Source: Coprenecus sp902388455
Lineage (GTDB): Bacteria > Bacteroidota > Bacteroidia > Bacteroidales > UBA932
Length of the DNA stretch: 64,000 nucleotides
Direction of reading: 5' to 3'
Assembly: GCA_963931615.1 (NCBI GenBank)
Contig: OZ007032.1
Location: 372,001 to 436,000, forward strand
The notes beneath the pieces were generated by a model. The model had not been told where the DNA came from. It saw only the letters and a list, made by a program, of their open reading frames with translations, and did no database searches. Below, one piece after another: positions 17,117 through 26,808 of this stretch. Both the position numbers and the translations under genes were made by a program. Positions within the stretch are counted from its first letter, which is position 1, and each line of letters opens with the position of its first letter.

Positions 17117-19258
17117 ATGATAGACAGAGCCACCGTAGAAAAGATACTGGACGCGACCGAGATAGTCGATGTCATCAGCGACTTCGTCACCCTGAAAAGG
17201 CGCGGAGCCAACTACATAGCCTGCTGTCCCTTCCACAACGAGAAGACCCCCTCGTTCTCGGTCTCCCCGAGCAAGGGCATCTTCAAGTGCTTCGGATGCG
17301 GCAAGGCCGGCAGCGCCGTGACCTTCGTCATGGAGCACGAGCAGATGACCTACCCCGAGGCTCTGAAGTACCTTGCCCGCAAATACGGGATAGAGGTCCA
17401 CGAGCAGGAGGAGAGCGCCGAGGATACGGCCGACCGCCTCAAGCGGGAGTCGATGATAGCCGTTTCGGAATTTGCCTCCAGGTTCTATGCGGACGCCCTG
17501 TTCAATACTGCGGAGGGACATTCCGTGGGATTGTCCTACTTCCGGCAGAAGAGGGGATTCTCCGATGAGACGATCCGCAAATTCGGGCTGGGATGGTCCC
17601 CCTCCGGACGCTCCTTCGCCGGAGAACCGGCCGCCGCGACATTGCCCCGGACCGCCCTGCAGAACGGTTATAAGGCGGAATACCTGCTTTCCACCGGCCT
17701 CTGCTACGAGCATGGAGGGGAACTGGTGGACAAATTCCGGGAGAGGGTCATTTTCCCGATACACTCCCTCAGCGGCAGGGTAATAGCCTTCGGCGGCAGG
17801 ACCCTGCGGGAGGACAAGACGGTGGCCAAGTACCTCAATTCGCCCGAGAGCGACATCTACCACAAGAGCCGTTCCCTCTACGGCATCTACTTCGCCAAGT
17901 CGGCCATCGCCCGCGAGCAGAAATGCTACCTGGTGGAGGGTTACACCGACGTCATCTCCATGCACCAGGCGGGAATAGAGAATGTTACGGCATCCTCCGG
18001 CACATCCCTGACTACGGACCAGATCCGGCTCATCAAGCGTTTCACGAACAATGTCACCGTGCTCTACGACGGGGACGCGGCTGGCATCAAGGCCTCCCTC
18101 CGCGGTATCAACATGCTGCTCGAGGAGGGGATGATCATCAAGGTGGTGCTGCTGCCGGACGGGGAGGATCCCGACTCCTTCGCCCGCTCCCACACGAGGC
18201 AGGAGATTCTGGACTTCATGTCGGAGCACGAGACCGATTTCATAGAGTTCAAATACGACCTGCTCTCCTCCACCATCGAACGCGATCCCATCCGGAAGGC
18301 GGAGCTGATCAGGGATATCATAGATACCATAGCGGTCATTCCGGACCAGATAGCGCGGTCGGTCTATATCGAGCAGTGCGCCCAGCGGCTGGGGATGAAG
18401 GAGGACGTGCTCTTCGCGGAGGTGGCGAGGGTGCGGCGCAAGCGGATAGAGTCCGGGCAGTTCGAGCAGCGGCGGAGGGAAGAGGCGGCGGCCCGGCGTG
18501 CGGCGGCGGAGGATGCGGTGCGGGCTGCGGACGGGGAGGACGGCCGGGGATACGGCGCTCCCGCTGCAGGGGACGGCGCTTATGGACAGGACAATGCGGG
18601 CTCTTTCGGAGGGGCTTCGGTCTCTGCCGGCAGTCCGTCTTTGGCGGAGGCGGCCGTGAATCCGATACCGCTGCTGGAGCCTGTCGAGCGGGAACTGATT
18701 TACTATCTGCTGAAGTTCGGAGAATACAGCTTGACGTTTGACGAGAGCAAGACCTATGGCGCGGAGGCGCCGCTTCTGCGTATCACCGTCGCGGAGTACA
18801 TCTCCGCTCAGTTGCAGGACGATGATCTGGAGCTCCAGAACCCACTGTACCGCAGGATATACCGGATGTATTTCTCCTTCCGCGGGCAGCTGCTAGAGGA
18901 GGACTCTTCCGAGGCCGGGAGGGATCCAGAAGTGCTGCAGGGCAGGATACTCAGGCAGTTCGTCAACTGCCAGGACCCGCAGGTGTCGGTAGCCGTGGTG
19001 GACATCACCGAGGCCAAGTACGTTATCAACGTCAAGGAGTACCTCAAGTCCCAGATACCCGAGCGCAATACTATAGACAAGAACGTCCCCAAGGCCGTGC
19101 TGGTCTACAAACTCAAATATGTGGAGCACTCTTGTGCACAGCTGATGGAGACTATCGGCAGGTCTGAAGACGAGATGCAGCAGCAGGAAGCGATGCACCA
19201 CCTTAAACTTCTTCTTCAGATCAAGAATGTTCTTATTAAAGACTTGAATAGAGTATGA
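17117..19258 (+). CDS. dnaG: DNA primase DnaG
   Basis: A 713-residue primase. The CHC2 zinc finger is complete (C37, H40, C58, C61 in CCPFH and KCFGCGKAG). The catalytic core has the Toprim acidic motif EGYTDVISM, then SSGTSLT and YDGDAAGIKAS (DxD). After it comes an unusually long low-complexity linker (about 455-515, Ala/Gly/Arg-rich) and the helical DnaB-interacting C-terminal domain. It makes the RNA primers for replication. Its TGA overlaps the ATG of the TPR/AraC regulator (ATGA). Identification certain. Confidence 0.97.
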   Translation: MIDRATVEKILDATEIVDVISDFVTLKRRGANYIACCPFHNEKTPSFSVSPSKGIFKCFGCGKAGSAVTFVMEHEQMTYPEALKYLARKYGIEVHEQEESAEDTADRLKRESMIAVSEFASRFYADALFNTAEGHSVGLSYFRQKRGFSDETIRKFGLGWSPSGRSFAGEPAAATLPRTALQNGYKAEYLLSTGLCYEHGGELVDKFRERVIFPIHSLSGRVIAFGGRTLREDKTVAKYLNSPESDIYHKSRSLYGIYFAKSAIAREQKCYLVEGYTDVISMHQAGIENVTASSGTSLTTDQIRLIKRFTNNVTVLYDGDAAGIKASLRGINMLLEEGMIIKVVLLPDGEDPDSFARSHTRQEILDFMSEHETDFIEFKYDLLSSTIERDPIRKAELIRDIIDTIAVIPDQIARSVYIEQCAQRLGMKEDVLFAEVARVRRKRIESGQFEQRRREEAAARRAAAEDAVRAADGEDGRGYGAPAAGDGAYGQDNAGSFGGASVSAGSPSLAEAAVNPIPLLEPVERELIYYLLKFGEYSLTFDESKTYGAEAPLLRITVAEYISAQLQDDDLELQNPLYRRIYRMYFSFRGQLLEEDSSEAGRDPEVLQGRILRQFVNCQDPQVSVAVVDITEAKYVINVKEYLKSQIPERNTIDKNVPKAVLVYKLKYVEHSCAQLMETIGRSEDEMQQQEAMHHLKLLLQIKNVLIKDLNRV

Positions 19259-20985
19259 GATATAGCCTGATGATATTGTCCTGCATGTTGTCTGTTTTCA
19301 GCTGCAGCACTTCGGAGAATACAGAGATGCTGAGGGAGAGAGAGGTGTGTGTCTTCGACAGTCTGGCCCGGGAATGTGTGGCGGCGGCCAGAAGGACACA
19401 GTATGACAGCGCTTATGTATGGGCCCGCAGGATGCTGGCTGAGGCCGGGCGTACTGCGTCTGTGGATGACAGTCTCAAGGCGTTCGCATATATTGTGGAT
19501 GTATTTGATTATTGTTCAGAGTATGACTCATCCCGATATTATATAGGAAAAGGCAAGGACCTGCTGGCCCAGTGTAAGAGCCGCGGGGTTGAACTTGCAA
19601 GCAGCAGGCCGGTATATATGCTCTACAATGCCGAGGGAGTAGTGGCGCTCCAGTCGGAATATAATTTTGAGAAGGCTGTCTCTTGTTTTTTGAGAGGGCT
19701 GGAGTATACGGATAATTATCATGAGGGTTCCGTCCTTGCTATAAACCTGATTGTTACGTCTTTTTTCAAAGGTACTGTGGACGGTCTGGAGTATGTCTCC
19801 GATATGTATGAGACCGGGTGTGAGGAGAAAGACACCCTGATGCTTTTTTACGGTGCATACGGTCTGGCGATGATGGAGACTGTTCAGGGGAGGTACCATG
19901 AAGCTGTACGTTTCGTGGAAGAGGCTGCCGGTTACAACCGTCTGAAGCAGTATACGTCTGAATATGTGCTTCAGGCTCTGTACGGTAATATTTTAGGAAA
20001 ACTGGGAGAGAGGGATAAGGCCGGAAAGATACTGGAGGATGTCTACGACGGTCTTTTGGAGGACAGGCAGGAGAGTACGTCGTTGATATATGTGTGCATG
20101 TCTTATGCTGAGTATCTTTTGTCATGCGGAGATTATAAAGGTGCTGTCGAGGTGGGGGAGAGGGGGCTGGATATCGCGGTAAAATTTTCCAATAAGATAT
20201 TCAATCCCCAGTTGTATATGTGCCTGTCAAAGGCTTATTCAAGTCAGAAAAACTGGAAAAGGGCATTGGAGTATTATGAAATGTATGATGAAGAGTCCAG
20301 AGTTCTTTTTGACGTTCAGCAGGAGTGGGTGACGAAGGAACTGACTATAAGGTATCAGACAGCTGAGAAGGAGGCACAGCTTCAGCAGGCCAGAGTCAGT
20401 CTTATGAAACGGAACCGGGAGTATCAGATTACATTGTTCGTGGTGCTTATAGCCGTGATAATCCTCTTTTTCCTGATATTGCTCTACCGCCATAAGAATA
20501 AGATGTATCTTAGGATTGTCAGACAATATAATGAATCTATCAGGAAAGAACGGGAACTGCAATCCGAGCTGGACGAGCTTAGAGGAAATGCCGCCGGTAC
20601 TAAGGACGCATGCAGTAATGAAGAGCTGTTCTTCAGACTGGAGGCGATGATGAGGAATGAGCACATTTACAGGAAAAAGTATCTGACTAGGGATGAGGTT
20701 GTCGAGATGATGAAGACAAACAGGACGTATCTGTCTCAAGTCGTGAACGAGAAAACCGGGAAAAGTTTCAATCAATATGTCAACAGTTACCGGATAGCGG
20801 AGGCTGTAAGTATCCTTTCGGATGTCTCGTCGGACGTGCCGTTGAAAGCAGTTGCTGGAGACGCCGGTTTCAGCTCTCTTACCACATTCTATAAGATTTT
20901 CAGAGAAGAGGTTGGAATGACTCCGGCAAAGTACAGGGAGAAAGTACTGGAGCTTTACAGTATCGACAAAAAGATAAAAGAATGA
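19255..20985 (+). CDS. TPR-sensor, membrane-anchored AraC-type transcription regulator
   Basis: A 576-residue fused regulator. The N-terminus has a lipobox-like signal (SCMLSVFSC), followed by a helical TPR region (about 30-360) that would face the periplasm. One strong transmembrane segment (about 391-411, RHKNKMY after it) leads to a cytoplasmic coiled coil and a C-terminal AraC HTH domain (about 470-570, with YRIAEAVSIL and GFSSLTTFYKIFREEVGMTPAKYR). This layout is a known Bacteroidota regulator type that senses outside the membrane without phosphorelay. A perfect 14-bp palindrome 11 bp downstream, in front of the next lipoprotein genes, is a candidate operator. Overlaps dnaG by 4 bp. Confidence 0.87.
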   Translation: MRYSLMILSCMLSVFSCSTSENTEMLREREVCVFDSLARECVAAARRTQYDSAYVWARRMLAEAGRTASVDDSLKAFAYIVDVFDYCSEYDSSRYYIGKGKDLLAQCKSRGVELASSRPVYMLYNAEGVVALQSEYNFEKAVSCFLRGLEYTDNYHEGSVLAINLIVTSFFKGTVDGLEYVSDMYETGCEEKDTLMLFYGAYGLAMMETVQGRYHEAVRFVEEAAGYNRLKQYTSEYVLQALYGNILGKLGERDKAGKILEDVYDGLLEDRQESTSLIYVCMSYAEYLLSCGDYKGAVEVGERGLDIAVKFSNKIFNPQLYMCLSKAYSSQKNWKRALEYYEMYDEESRVLFDVQQEWVTKELTIRYQTAEKEAQLQQARVSLMKRNREYQITLFVVLIAVIILFFLILLYRHKNKMYLRIVRQYNESIRKERELQSELDELRGNAAGTKDACSNEELFFRLEAMMRNEHIYRKKYLTRDEVVEMMKTNRTYLSQVVNEKTGKSFNQYVNSYRIAEAVSILSDVSSDVPLKAVAGDAGFSSLTTFYKIFREEVGMTPAKYREKVLELYSIDKKIKE

Positions 20986-20995
20986 TATTTCAGTC

Positions 20996-21009
20996 TTGTC
21001 AATTGACAA
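20996..21009. promoter_or_regulatory. Perfect 14-bp palindrome, candidate operator
   Basis: TTGTCAATTGACAA is a perfect palindrome located 42 bp upstream of the -7 box of the lipoprotein operon and just after the TPR/AraC regulator gene. The position suits an activator site for that regulator. This is an inference from location and symmetry. Confidence 0.4.
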
Positions 21010-21026
21010 AACTGTGAAACAAAATT

Positions 21027-21059
21027 CTTGGAAGATAGATTCTTCATAAATTAATTTTG
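21027..21059 (+). promoter_or_regulatory. Promoter of the BACON/Big2 lipoprotein operon
   Basis: TAATTTTG at 21052-21059 fits the TAnnTTTG -7 box; CTTG at 21027-21030 resembles the -33 TTTG element with 21 bp between. The lipoprotein ATG is at 21082. Confidence 0.55.
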
Positions 21060-21081
21060 TGCAAAACAAAAATTGATTGAT

Positions 21082-22977
21082 ATGAAGAATTTCCTGACAG
21101 CAACCTTGTTTCTGCCGATTGTCTTGTCCCTCCTTTCAGGATGCAGGGATAAGAGTCAAGTGTCTCCTTTCGTCCCGTCTCAGGATGTAGTGAATGTGCC
21201 TCCGGAAGGCGGTGTGATAGAAGTCCCGTGCCCCGGCATTACGGCGGAGAGTGAGGTGGGCATCATCTCAGAGTACGGGTGGGTACATGATTTTGATTGC
21301 TCAACGGCAGATATTATTCGTTTTACAGTAGATGCTAATGAGGAAGAATGTTCCAGAATGACCAATGTCGAGGTTACAACTATTGCTTCTCAGGAAAAGC
21401 ATTATTTCAAAGTGATACAGGAAGCGGATACCATTGCGGATTTCAGAATCGACATCCTGGATGTGACGGAGACGTCAATGGCATTCAGTATACTCCCGAA
21501 AGACAAGGAGATGACATACGTCTATATGTTTACGGAAAAAAGCTATTGGGATACTTTTGACTCCGATGAGGAGTGGTATCAGGATGATATGACGTATTTC
21601 AGGAATGAGGCGACCAGGCAGGGCCTGTCTATAGAACAGTATCTGAACAAAATTCTAAAAAAAGGTGATTATGAATCGGGATTTGTGGAAAATCTGCTTC
21701 CCGGTACTGAGTATGTGCTGTATGCTTACGGTCTTACGCCTCAGGGAAACCGCTTGACGGATATATGCTATGACAGTACTGCGACTCTGACAGCAGAGAA
21801 AATAGATATTTCATTTGACATCAGCCTGGACATAAAAGGCCCTATGGTGGATATGTCTGTGGTACCGTCAGATGACAGTCAGGCGTATTATTTTGGGGTA
21901 TTTGATAAGACGGATGTTTCTTCGGATGAGGATATAATCAAAAGGTGCGAACAGAATTTCAACGATATGATAGCTTTTTACGGCAACCAGGCCGGATTGT
22001 CTCCGGAGGAGGTCATGGCGCAGATTGTTTCTTACGGTCCTGATTCATATCTGTTTGAACTGGAGGAGAATACTTCTTATGTGGCCTTTGCGGTCGCTGT
22101 GGACATGAGGGGACTTGTCATCTCGGATCCGTCGGTGCGGGAATTTGTCAGCGGAGAGGTGACGCCTTCGGACAACGTCATCTCGGTAGAGATAAGTCAG
22201 GTGACATCCCGTACGGCGCATTACAATATCTCCGTGACCAATGAGGATCAGTATGTGTTCCTCCTGGACCTGGCTTCAGAATGGGAAGGCCTGACGGAAG
22301 GGCAGATGTTGGAGAGGCTGGTATCTCAGTATGATTTGTCGAACAATACCAGAACCGGAAATGACGAAGGTGATATGACCGGTCTTGAGCCCGGAACGGA
22401 GTATGTGACATTTGCCTTCGGATGTGTTGCCGGTATTCCTACCACGGATCTTGTCTGCACGTATTTTGCCACCAAAGAGGCGGAGATTTCTGACGCTGTG
22501 GTGAATTTCATCTACGATGGTTATTTCAGCGGAGATGATGTCGAGGCGGCATATCCTGATATCTTCCAGGGGGCGTCCGGTTATGCTGTCCTGAAACTGA
22601 ATGTGACTGTTGATCCTGAGGGTACATCGTTCTATTACAACATATTTGCAGGAGATCTTTCTTCAGTAACGGACATCCAGGACGATGTCCTTATCGATGA
22701 ACTGATGTACCAGGGGATTCATAATGAGCCGTATTCGTGGTTTGTAATTCCGTTCGGAGAACCTTCTACAGCTGTCGGAGTGGCAGTGGATGCATCAGGT
22801 AATTTCGGTCAGGTGACCAGAACCGTTATTGCTCCCAGTCCGGACGGAGTTCTGCCTTTTGAGGATTTCGAACTGAACAATACCAATATTACTAACAACA
22901 AATATAAAGCTTATGAAAAAGTTGCTGATATTATCAGGCATGGCCGCAATGACAGTCATGCTGTCCGGCTGCGTTAA
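21082..22977 (+). CDS. Secreted lipoprotein with BACON-like and repeated beta-sandwich domains
   Basis: About 631 residues from ATG 21082 (an upstream in-frame TTG at 21075-21073 was rejected). The signal MKNFLTATLFLPIVLSLLSGC ends in a lipobox. Residues about 30-115 resemble a BACON domain (PEGGVIEVPC and KHYFKVIQEA). Three beta-rich repeats follow, each with a GTEYV/NTSYV plus (L/F)A(Y/V/F) core strand (near residues 212, 335 and 438), like fibronectin-type modules of surface lipoproteins. The last 22 residues are read through the signal-peptide region of the next gene, a 65-bp overlap that suggests a lost stop codon. Ligand unknown. Confidence 0.8.
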   Translation: MKNFLTATLFLPIVLSLLSGCRDKSQVSPFVPSQDVVNVPPEGGVIEVPCPGITAESEVGIISEYGWVHDFDCSTADIIRFTVDANEEECSRMTNVEVTTIASQEKHYFKVIQEADTIADFRIDILDVTETSMAFSILPKDKEMTYVYMFTEKSYWDTFDSDEEWYQDDMTYFRNEATRQGLSIEQYLNKILKKGDYESGFVENLLPGTEYVLYAYGLTPQGNRLTDICYDSTATLTAEKIDISFDISLDIKGPMVDMSVVPSDDSQAYYFGVFDKTDVSSDEDIIKRCEQNFNDMIAFYGNQAGLSPEEVMAQIVSYGPDSYLFELEENTSYVAFAVAVDMRGLVISDPSVREFVSGEVTPSDNVISVEISQVTSRTAHYNISVTNEDQYVFLLDLASEWEGLTEGQMLERLVSQYDLSNNTRTGNDEGDMTGLEPGTEYVTFAFGCVAGIPTTDLVCTYFATKEAEISDAVVNFIYDGYFSGDDVEAAYPDIFQGASGYAVLKLNVTVDPEGTSFYYNIFAGDLSSVTDIQDDVLIDELMYQGIHNEPYSWFVIPFGEPSTAVGVAVDASGNFGQVTRTVIAPSPDGVLPFEDFELNNTNITNNKYKAYEKVADIIRHGRNDSHAVRLR

Positions 22978-23944
22978 GGACAATGAGCCGGAAACCATTA
23001 CGGATCTTAGTGTCACACCTGAAACAGTGGAACTTACAGTCGGAGAGACTGCTCAGCTCAATGCAGTGTTCGAGCCATCAGATCTGGAGGTGCTTATAGA
23101 ATGGTCTTCTGAGGATTCCACCATTGCATCCGTATCTGCTGACGGACTTGTCGAGGCCCGTTCCGCGGGTGAGACAATAGTTACGGCATCGGTGGGCGAA
23201 ATTTCCGCCGGAGCGGTAGTGAAAGTATCCCTTCCTGACCCTGAACTCGGTGATTATTTCTATTCTGACGGTACCTGGTCTTCTGAGGCAGATCCTGAGA
23301 AGACAGTCATCGGTGTTGTTTTCTGGTTGGGAGATCCAGCGCAGTCCGATGCTGCACTCAAGGCGGATTTTCCTGAGTGTACTCATGGTCTTGTAGTCGC
23401 AGCCGGCGGTGACGTGCCCTCTTACTGGCAGTCTCAGTCCACTTCATCACCCGGCACTGTGGGAGAATGGATTACGGACAATGCTCCTGAACTGTTGTCT
23501 GTGACTTCCGGCACCGATATCTCCGATCCCCTGAATTTGATTCGTGGATATAACAATACGAAAGCACTGGAACTGTACAATGCGGCACCGGAGAACAGCG
23601 AATGGCCAGTTGAAGTAATGGACGTGGTAAGTGCTTACAGGGAAGAAGTGCCTGCTCCTGCAAATACCAGCGGATGGTATCTTCCTTCAATGAAGGAACT
23701 TTCACTGCTCTGCTCAGGAGAACTGGGAGAGAATGTGTATGATATTTCCGGTGAGACTTCTGTGAGGGACATGGTCAATGAGAGGCTGGAAGCCGTCAAC
23801 GGTATTCAGATAGGAGAAGCGTTTTACTGGTCAAGTACCGAAAACAGTATAGAGCATGCCTTTGACATAGATTTCAGCGACGGCAGTGTCTGGATGGACC
23901 TTAAGTTCATGAATGACCCTGTGCGCTGTGTGCTGGCTTTTTAA
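22913..23944 (+). CDS. Secreted lipoprotein with Big_2 domain and DUF1566-like C-terminus
   Basis: A 343-residue protein. MKKLLILSGMAAMTVMLSGC is a clear lipoprotein signal. Residues about 30-110 form a bacterial Ig-like (Big_2) domain (SVTPETVELTVGETAQLNAVF, then ASVSADGLVEARSAGETIVTA). The C-terminal region (about 230-343) has the GWYLPSMKEL, FYWSSTEN and VRCVLAF blocks of the DUF1566/Lcl-type domain, which is common in surface proteins. Binding partner unknown. Its start lies inside the end of the preceding lipoprotein gene; a strong terminator follows. Confidence 0.85.
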   Translation: MKKLLILSGMAAMTVMLSGCVKDNEPETITDLSVTPETVELTVGETAQLNAVFEPSDLEVLIEWSSEDSTIASVSADGLVEARSAGETIVTASVGEISAGAVVKVSLPDPELGDYFYSDGTWSSEADPEKTVIGVVFWLGDPAQSDAALKADFPECTHGLVVAAGGDVPSYWQSQSTSSPGTVGEWITDNAPELLSVTSGTDISDPLNLIRGYNNTKALELYNAAPENSEWPVEVMDVVSAYREEVPAPANTSGWYLPSMKELSLLCSGELGENVYDISGETSVRDMVNERLEAVNGIQIGEAFYWSSTENSIEHAFDIDFSDGSVWMDLKFMNDPVRCVLAF

Positions 23945-23967
23945 GGAGATTATAAATTTGTCAGTAG

Positions 23968-24009
23968 GGACTTTGGCGGCCTTTCCGTAGTACGCCAAGG
24001 TCCTTTTTT
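23968..24009 (+). terminator. Rho-independent terminator after the lipoprotein pair
   Basis: GGACTTTGGCG (23968-23978) pairs with CGCCAAGGTCC (23993-24003), an 11-bp stem with one G-U pair and a 14-nt loop, followed by six T (24004-24009). It lies 24 bp after the stop codon. Confidence 0.88.
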
Positions 24010-24112
24010 GTAATGACGTTCCACAATGACCGCGTATTGTATGTCTCGGTGCCGTTTGGGGCGTGAAAATATGGAAATCGAGAATTTTTTCGGAAATGTG
24101 CTTGGGTTTTTC

Positions 24113-24120
24113 TAATTTCG
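24113..24120 (+). promoter_or_regulatory. Possible -7 box for the transglutaminase-type lipoprotein
   Basis: TAATTTCG differs from TAnnTTTG at one position and lies 33 nt upstream of the ATG at 24154. The 209-bp gap that holds it otherwise contains only the preceding terminator. Confidence 0.35.
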
Positions 24121-24153
24121 CTATGCGAATATTGAATCATAAAACTGTACGAT

Positions 24154-26793
24154 ATGAAAAGGTATATGGTGGTATGTCTCGCTTCCGTGCTGGCGCTGCT
24201 GATGACAGCGTGCGGGGAGCGTTCTCTTGTTAAGAAAGATCTGGCGGCCAAGGCGGCAGCGATAGGGGACGGGCTGGATATGGAGCAGGTGCTCTCGGGC
24301 TGTGCTGACCGGCAGGAGCGGGAGGCGATGGAGTTTCTCTATGCGTATATGCCGGTGGGGGATGTGGCGGACTATAGTCCGCAGCTGTATCTGGACGGGG
24401 TCCGTACTGTCTTCAGGGCCCGGGAGGAGATGCCGTGGGGACGGGAGGTGCCCGAGGAACTGTTCCGGCATTTCGTGCTGCCGCTGCGGGTCAACAACGA
24501 GACTCTGGACGAGTTCCGGACGGAGTGCTACGAGGACTTGAGCGGCAGGGTGCGGAATTTGTCTATGCACGATGCTGTTTTAGAGGTCAACCACTGGTGC
24601 CACGAGCGGGTGACCTACACTCCCTCGGATGCCCGGACCTCCTCGCCATTGGCCTCGATCCGGACGGGATACGGCCGCTGCGGAGAGGAGTCGGTCCTGC
24701 TTGTGGCCGCCCTGCGCACCGTGGGAATCCCTGCCCGTCAGGTCTATACCCCGCGATGGGCACATACAGACGACAACCATGCGTGGGTCGAGGCCTGGGT
24801 GGACGGGCATTGGCACTACCTCGGAGCCTGCGAGCCGGAGCCTGAACTGGACGTGGCCTGGTTCAGTTCTACTGCCCTGCGCGGCGTGATGATGCACACC
24901 AATGTATTCGGCCGCTATGAGGGCCCGGAGGATGTCATTTCCCGGACCGACTGCTATACTGAGATAAACGTGACCTCGAACTACGCCCCTGTCGAGCGGG
25001 TGACGGTGACAGTGACGGATGCTGCCGGAGTGCCGGTTGAAGGGGCCCGGGTCGAATATAAGATTTACAATTACTCCGAGTTCTATACGGCGGTGACGGA
25101 TATCAGCGACCGCAACGGATTGTCCCATGCGACGTTCGGGCGGGGGGACATCCTCGTCTGGGCTTCTTCCGGAGGGCGGTTCGGCTATGGGAGGCTTGCC
25201 CTCTCGGAGGGGGAGACTTCCCTGACATTGGTCTTGGACAAGGACGGTTCCTTCCAGGGGTATGAGGAACTGGACATCGTGCCGCCCGCAGAGGGGAAGG
25301 CCGTGGTGGAGCTGACGCCGGAGGAGGTGCAGGCCAATGCGGTGCGCCTCGCCTATGAGGATTCGCTGCGGGTCGCCTATATCGCGGGGTTCGATACTTC
25401 CGACCCGTATCTGGCGAAGGCGAGGGGCAATTGGAGGGAGATTGCCGCCTACAAGGAGGCTTCCCGGGAGTATGGACGCGATGCCCTGCACATGCTGGAC
25501 CTGCTCAGCGAGAAGGACCTGCGCGATACGCCCTCCGGGGTGCTGGCGGACCATATCTCGCATTTTTCCTATAATGGCGATGACCCGGTGCTGAGGGACT
25601 ATGTGCTCAATCCGCGGGTGGGGCTGGAGCTGCTGTCGCCCTATCGCAGTGTTTTTTTGAAAGCTGCTGCCGATGGGGTTTTCGGGCCTTCCGGTGCAGC
25701 CGGATCTTCTGACTCTTCCGGTGCCGCCGTGTCTTCCGGGTCTGATAATGTGTGCGTAGAGGCTCTGATAGACTATGCATCTGGTATTCGGCTCTGCGAC
25801 CGGTACAATCCTTTAGTGATTCCGGTGACGCCGGTCGGGGTGTTCCGGCTCGGGGCTGCGGACAGCTATTCGCGGGACGTGTTCTTCGTGGCTCTTTGCC
25901 GCACGTTCGGGATACCGGCCAGGCTGGAGGAGGTCAGCGGGAAGCTGCAGTACCATGACGGTGAGCGCTGGGTGGATGTGGACCTTTCCGGCGGCTCGGC
26001 TGCGGCTGTGGCAGAGCAGGGTACGGTGACTGTGGACTATGCCGGGCAGGAGTATATCGATGACCTGAAGTACGAGACGCATTTTACCCTGGCGCGGCTG
26101 GACGGCGGCTCACCGGTAACGCTGAATTTCACGGACAAGGAAGGACGCGAGGGGTCGATGACCTGGAAGACTGTCTTCGGGGACGGTCCGGTGACTCTGG
26201 ACTGCGGACAGTACATGATGGTGTCGGGAACGAGAATGGCGAGCGGCAAGGTGCTGGCGACCATGACGTTCTTCTCAGTGACGGCCGGAGAAAATACGGA
26301 CGTGACGCTGGTGATGAGGGAGGATCCTTCGGACCTGCAGGTAATCGGGAGCATGAATGCGGAGGCGCTGTACCTCGCTGTTCAGCCGGAGGCCGACGGA
26401 GAGTTGCGGGAGTCCGCGATTCTGGCCACCACCGGGCGCGGGTTCTTCGTGCTCGGGTTCATGCAGCCCAGGCACGAGCCGAGCAACCATGCTGTGCGCG
26501 GAGTCTTCGCGGATGTGCCTGAATGTCCGGTGATTCTGATGTACGGCAGCGAGCGGGAGTACCGGCAGTATCTCTCGGACGGATTCCCTTCGGCACCCGC
26601 CGGCGTGCATTTCGGAGTAGACCGGGATTGGGCTGTGCTCGGTGCGGTGTGCCGCGAGCTGAAACTCTCCCTCCGCGATGTGGAGTATCCCGTCTTCGTG
26701 ATAGCCGACACCTTCGGCCGCATCGTCTACATCTCTCAGGGCTACAATATCGGGACGGCTGAGCAGATAGCGCGTCTGGTCAGAGGAATATAG
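24154..26793 (+). CDS. Transglutaminase-core lipoprotein with thioredoxin-like tail
   Basis: An 879-residue secreted lipoprotein (signal ending LLMTAC). The transglutaminase-like core has the triad region C176 (GRCGEES), H209 (DNHAWVE) and the acidic segment after YLGACEPEPELD. A Ig/carboxypeptidase-regulatory-like insertion follows (about 275-365). Residues about 540-620 look like a second, cysteine-containing but degenerate transglutaminase-like module (VALCRTFGIPARLEEV). The last 85 residues (HFGVDRDW to the end) look thioredoxin-like without a CxxC. Family members are thought to be proteases or transferases acting outside the cell; the substrate is unknown. A paired palindrome begins 16 bp after the stop. 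Confidence 0.85.
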   Translation: MKRYMVVCLASVLALLMTACGERSLVKKDLAAKAAAIGDGLDMEQVLSGCADRQEREAMEFLYAYMPVGDVADYSPQLYLDGVRTVFRAREEMPWGREVPEELFRHFVLPLRVNNETLDEFRTECYEDLSGRVRNLSMHDAVLEVNHWCHERVTYTPSDARTSSPLASIRTGYGRCGEESVLLVAALRTVGIPARQVYTPRWAHTDDNHAWVEAWVDGHWHYLGACEPEPELDVAWFSSTALRGVMMHTNVFGRYEGPEDVISRTDCYTEINVTSNYAPVERVTVTVTDAAGVPVEGARVEYKIYNYSEFYTAVTDISDRNGLSHATFGRGDILVWASSGGRFGYGRLALSEGETSLTLVLDKDGSFQGYEELDIVPPAEGKAVVELTPEEVQANAVRLAYEDSLRVAYIAGFDTSDPYLAKARGNWREIAAYKEASREYGRDALHMLDLLSEKDLRDTPSGVLADHISHFSYNGDDPVLRDYVLNPRVGLELLSPYRSVFLKAAADGVFGPSGAAGSSDSSGAAVSSGSDNVCVEALIDYASGIRLCDRYNPLVIPVTPVGVFRLGAADSYSRDVFFVALCRTFGIPARLEEVSGKLQYHDGERWVDVDLSGGSAAAVAEQGTVTVDYAGQEYIDDLKYETHFTLARLDGGSPVTLNFTDKEGREGSMTWKTVFGDGPVTLDCGQYMMVSGTRMASGKVLATMTFFSVTAGENTDVTLVMREDPSDLQVIGSMNAEALYLAVQPEADGELRESAILATTGRGFFVLGFMQPRHEPSNHAVRGVFADVPECPVILMYGSEREYRQYLSDGFPSAPAGVHFGVDRDWAVLGAVCRELKLSLRDVEYPVFVIADTFGRIVYISQGYNIGTAEQIARLVRGI

Positions 26794-26808
26794 CCACGTT
26801 TTTTTGCT

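Noticed and set aside
17030..18229. 399-codon minus-strand frame
   Set aside because: Antisense to dnaG, which has an intact zinc finger and Toprim core.
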